Below, in pieces: positions 58,060 to 60,314 of a stretch of DNA of 60,314 nucleotides. Position numbers and translations under genes: made by a program. The stretch lies in assembly GCF_002142155.1 (NCBI RefSeq), contig NZ_NASD01000016.1:1-60314 (forward strand). Direction: 5' to 3'. This DNA is from Gilliamella apis. GTDB lineage: Bacteria; Pseudomonadota; Gammaproteobacteria; Enterobacterales; Orbaceae. The notes under the pieces were generated by a model. That model ran no database searches. It saw only the letters and a program-made list of their open reading frames with translations, and was not told the origin of the DNA. The stretch's first letter is position 1; each line of letters begins with the position of its first letter.

Positions 58060-58340
58060 AAAAACCCCTCTCCTCAAAATTTTTGGTTGTTTGAGTTTCG
58101 GACGTTTGTTGTTTTGCGGCTAATTCTATACGGCGATTACGTCCGAGTTAAGAGGGTTGGCGCGAACCCTCTTTACAATCTCCCGCGGCGACTACGCAAG
58201 TGGTCACTGCGTGACTGCCTGCCGCCTTCGTTCGCTTTTAACGCACCGGCTGTGATTTGTTCCTGACAAAGCACCGCCTTGGCAAACATCCCTGTTTGCC
58301 ATGCTAACCTCACTCAGTTGTCAGCACATTGCGAATGTCG
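58060..58340. repeat. Long direct repeat, copy C (truncated)
   Basis: Third unit. It starts AAAAACCCCTCTCCTCAAAA and ends GTCAGCACATTGCGAATGTC, without the AT-rich tail of A and B. The palindrome at 58150-58173 has one base changed in the centre (GGCGCGAACC), which breaks perfect symmetry. Beyond 58340 the sequence differs and leads to the surface-protein gene. Confidence 0.85.
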
Positions 58341-58420
58341 CACCACAAAATCGTTTTTTATCGCCCTAACATTATTTTTCTTATCCTCAGCTTCAATACC
58401 TAAGAACTAAGAAATAATAG

Positions 58421-59803
58421 CTAAGGATAGGCACAGACTACGTAGTAGTCGCGAGTATCCTCAAAGGTAGAAGAAATAGAACCATTGTACGAGTTAACCA
58501 AATAATACCGACTTTTACTAACTGTATTATTCCACTCGGAATCATTCGTCCAAAAGTATAACACTCTGGTGTCGTTGTAGTTGGGGAAATTAGCCCCCCT
58601 GTAATCGCGCATATCCCCCCATTCCGTGAAAAATCCGGCACCAATGTGACGACGAAATTCATTATCAGGTGACGAAGGCGTTGCACTTCGACATTCCTCA
58701 TAAAGATAATGACAACGCCCATTAGTTAAATCCCTGACCTTTGCGACACGATATCCAATCTTATTACAAAAAGATAACATATTAGAAAGGTTATTTTTAT
58801 GATTACCACGATTAATAAACCACTGCTTTAACTCAAATCCATATTTGACCACCGCATTACCACTGCTATCACGACCGACTAACTCAAATACCTGAGGCAA
58901 AGATGGTCTGGCGATTTCACCTGGATTATCTGCCCACCATTGCGAGTAAGTAGCAACAGGACCCGTTAGGGTGACTCGAACGCTGGTACTTGTTGAATCG
59001 GTCATAGTTGCCGTAATACCACCATGAGAAACCGGAGCCCAAGATAAGGCCTGATTAATACCACTAATATTTAAATCAAACCACAACTTATTAGCACCGG
59101 TAGTCGGGAAGTTTAAACCATAAGACGACGGTGTAACTGACTGGGTTAGAAAACCCTTCTCACGGTTCCAAACGGCAGCAGAAATAGCTCCATCCATGTC
59201 TAAGTTAGGTCTTGCAAAACAAATCGCTGGCGATGCCTTAGGATTAATATAATAAGTGGCATTACCTGCACTAAAACGACTTTCATTAGGTACCCCATAA
59301 CGTGTTGTTAATCTACCTTCACCATTAGATAAGGTTAATTTATATGGCGCTTTACAAATTGTCAGTACTTCACTACGGGCAACAGCTCGATTATTTTTAT
59401 CGACAATGGATAAATTTAAACTACCAGTAGCGGTGACACCATTAACTCCCTGACCATCGCCATCATCATCCCCCCAATAATTATACGGTGTGCCAATAAG
59501 TGAACTTAATGCAATAGAATTAGTATCCGTTGGTACTAACATACCAATATCCGCAAAACTCTGACCATCAACAGGTAACTCGATAGGATTGTAATAACTC
59601 GAATTATTGGTTGTGGGAGTAAATTTTCTACCATCAGAAAGGGATATCCTGAGTAGCGCTTCGCTATTTGTTACCCGGGTACGACCACCATCAAAGGTTA
59701 AATAAGGTGCTGAGCCATAAATAATATTGGTCGTTGTAGTGGTTAATGCATAATTAGCAAAAGAGATAGACTGTAAAACAACCACAGTTAATACCAAAAC
59801 CAT
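58421..59803 (-). CDS. Secreted surface protein, likely phase-variable 5' end (present phase out of frame)
   Basis: The body is a 460-residue protein. It begins with a hydrophobic signal core (MVLVLTVVVLQSISFA), then a beta-rich region with YWGDDDGDGQGVNG, and ends in a lectin-like domain (ECRSATPSSPDNEFRRHIG, AGFFTEWGDMRDYRGANF, FWTNDSEWN and a final YYVVCAYP). This end resembles domains I associate with adhesin-like proteins of gut Orbaceae. ATG 59803 has no ribosome binding site. The frame is open for 59 more codons upstream (reading LLFRQFPKFPKFRQ, then NFSKFLGLACLSRP), as in a long signal peptide, but has no start codon. ATG 59991 has a good site but is one base out of phase. One more heptamer copy would give 525 residues. 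Confidence 0.75.
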   Translation of the reverse strand: MVLVLTVVVLQSISFANYALTTTTTNIIYGSAPYLTFDGGRTRVTNSEALLRISLSDGRKFTPTTNNSSYYNPIELPVDGQSFADIGMLVPTDTNSIALSSLIGTPYNYWGDDDGDGQGVNGVTATGSLNLSIVDKNNRAVARSEVLTICKAPYKLTLSNGEGRLTTRYGVPNESRFSAGNATYYINPKASPAICFARPNLDMDGAISAAVWNREKGFLTQSVTPSSYGLNFPTTGANKLWFDLNISGINQALSWAPVSHGGITATMTDSTSTSVRVTLTGPVATYSQWWADNPGEIARPSLPQVFELVGRDSSGNAVVKYGFELKQWFINRGNHKNNLSNMLSFCNKIGYRVAKVRDLTNGRCHYLYEECRSATPSSPDNEFRRHIGAGFFTEWGDMRDYRGANFPNYNDTRVLYFWTNDSEWNNTVSKSRYYLVNSYNGSISSTFEDTRDYYVVCAYP

Positions 59804-59922
59804 CGGCCGAGATAAACAGGCTAAACCAAGAAATTTTGAAAAATTTTGCCGGAATTTCGGAAATTTTGGAAATTGTCGAAATAATAAACTGCGGTGAAAT
59901 AATAAACGGTGTGAGCTTAACT

Positions 59923-59991
59923 TTAGAAAGGTGAATTTATAGGTTGGGCAGGTTGCGTGTTGCGTGTTGCGTGTTGAAAATTATAATCCAT
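59923..59991 (-). CDS. Short out-of-phase frame from the probable true start of the surface protein
   Basis: ATG 59991 is preceded by AAGGA at a spacing of eight bases, the best initiation signal in the region. Reading from it gives MDYNF, then the heptamer-encoded QHATRNT, then QPAQPINSPF and a stop at 59923: 22 residues. The frame meets the surface-protein frame only if the number of 7-bp units changes by +1 or -2. It is therefore read as the OFF-phase start of that gene. Confidence 0.6.
   Translation of the reverse strand: MDYNFQHATRNTQPAQPINSPF
59953..59976 (-). repeat. Heptanucleotide tandem repeat, three full CAACACG units
   Basis: On the minus strand CAACACG is repeated three times (59973-59953), preceded by the partial unit CAA at 59976-59974 in plus-strand terms (TTG). 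Because 7 is not a multiple of 3, each gain or loss shifts the reading frame. It sits inside the 5' coding region between the well-placed ATG at 59991 and the signal peptide of the surface protein. Confidence 0.9.
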
Positions 59992-60314
59992 ATCAGATAT
60001 CCTTGTCAATCCAATTTTATGATTTATTTAAAATTTTAAGCCTAACGGCATAAAATTTATCCATTCGTATAAATATGCTATAAAAGTATAGTGATTGCAA
60101 AAAACCATGCAACTTTTTTTGATGGTTTAATTGTTAACTTTTGTAAAGATGAATACTGCTAGCCCGAAAACAGCATCGGTTATTTGCTGTTTATTAGAAA
60201 TAATATCCCCTTTATCCCCTCTTAAAAAATCACCATTTTTAATATTAATAATTTGCAGATTAGGCTTTTGATTTTGACAATTTTATAATCGTTTTTAGAA
60301 GGTAAAGACAGAAT
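59992..60314. other. Upstream region of the surface gene and right window edge
   Basis: An AT-rich region with possible minus-strand promoter elements upstream of ATG 59991 (for example TATACT and TATAGC between 60071 and 60095). A start-less minus-strand frame ending at 60127 reads in part GDFLRGDKGDIISNKQQITD and AVFGLAVFIFTKVNN. It could be the tail of a lost gene, but no family is recognised and it is not called as a gene. Confidence 0.4.

Overview
The window is an AT-rich stretch of a gammaproteobacterial chromosome. The evidence is LolCDE, Mfd, MatP, the topA-cysB order, SulA with a LexA box, a ynb-type phospholipid locus and a complete enterobacterial-style his operon with a histidine-rich leader peptide. 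The base composition, the type I-F CRISPR repeat and the secreted protein at the right end suggest an Orbaceae-type gut symbiont (Gilliamella or a relative). That placement is an inference. No rRNA or tRNA gene and no complete insertion sequence was seen.

Layout. 1-8.4 kb: GNAT acetyltransferase, rhomboid protease, lolCDE and mfd. 8.4-13.9 kb: two tandem YdgA/DUF945 paralogues and mmuPM. 14.1-20.0 kb: a sugar PTS operon of the galactitol family with a PRD-type regulator, EIIA, EIIC, EIIB, a YjbQ protein, an Rpe-like epimerase and a HxlB-like isomerase. 20.2-29 kb: a chimeric PEBP/AraC relic, ribE, crcB, sulA, a tetR gene divergent from a UPF0261/PEP-hydrolase-like pair, doxX, and proteins of unknown function. 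29.1-36.4 kb: the his operon hisL-G-D-C-B-H-A-F-IE. 36.5-44.7 kb: cysB, topA, matP, an amidohydrolase, a PuuP-like permease with a hairpin-rich leader, and a Bacillota-like HPr. 44.8-55.2 kb: a rearranged ynb operon, a giant two-ATPase acyl-CoA-dehydratase-activase-type protein, and queH.

The last 5 kb is the accessory part. It holds an isolated degenerate I-F-like repeat-spacer-repeat, a lipoprotein gene, a reading frame split by an in-frame TGA, a possible IS scrap, an eight-repeat type I-F CRISPR array with no cas genes in view, three long direct repeats, and a secreted surface protein. A CAACACG heptamer tract lies at the 5' end of that surface-protein gene. With the three copies present here, the best start codon is out of frame with the body. 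One extra copy would restore a 525-residue protein with a long signal peptide. This is the strongest candidate for undescribed biology in the window: a heptanucleotide phase-variation switch.
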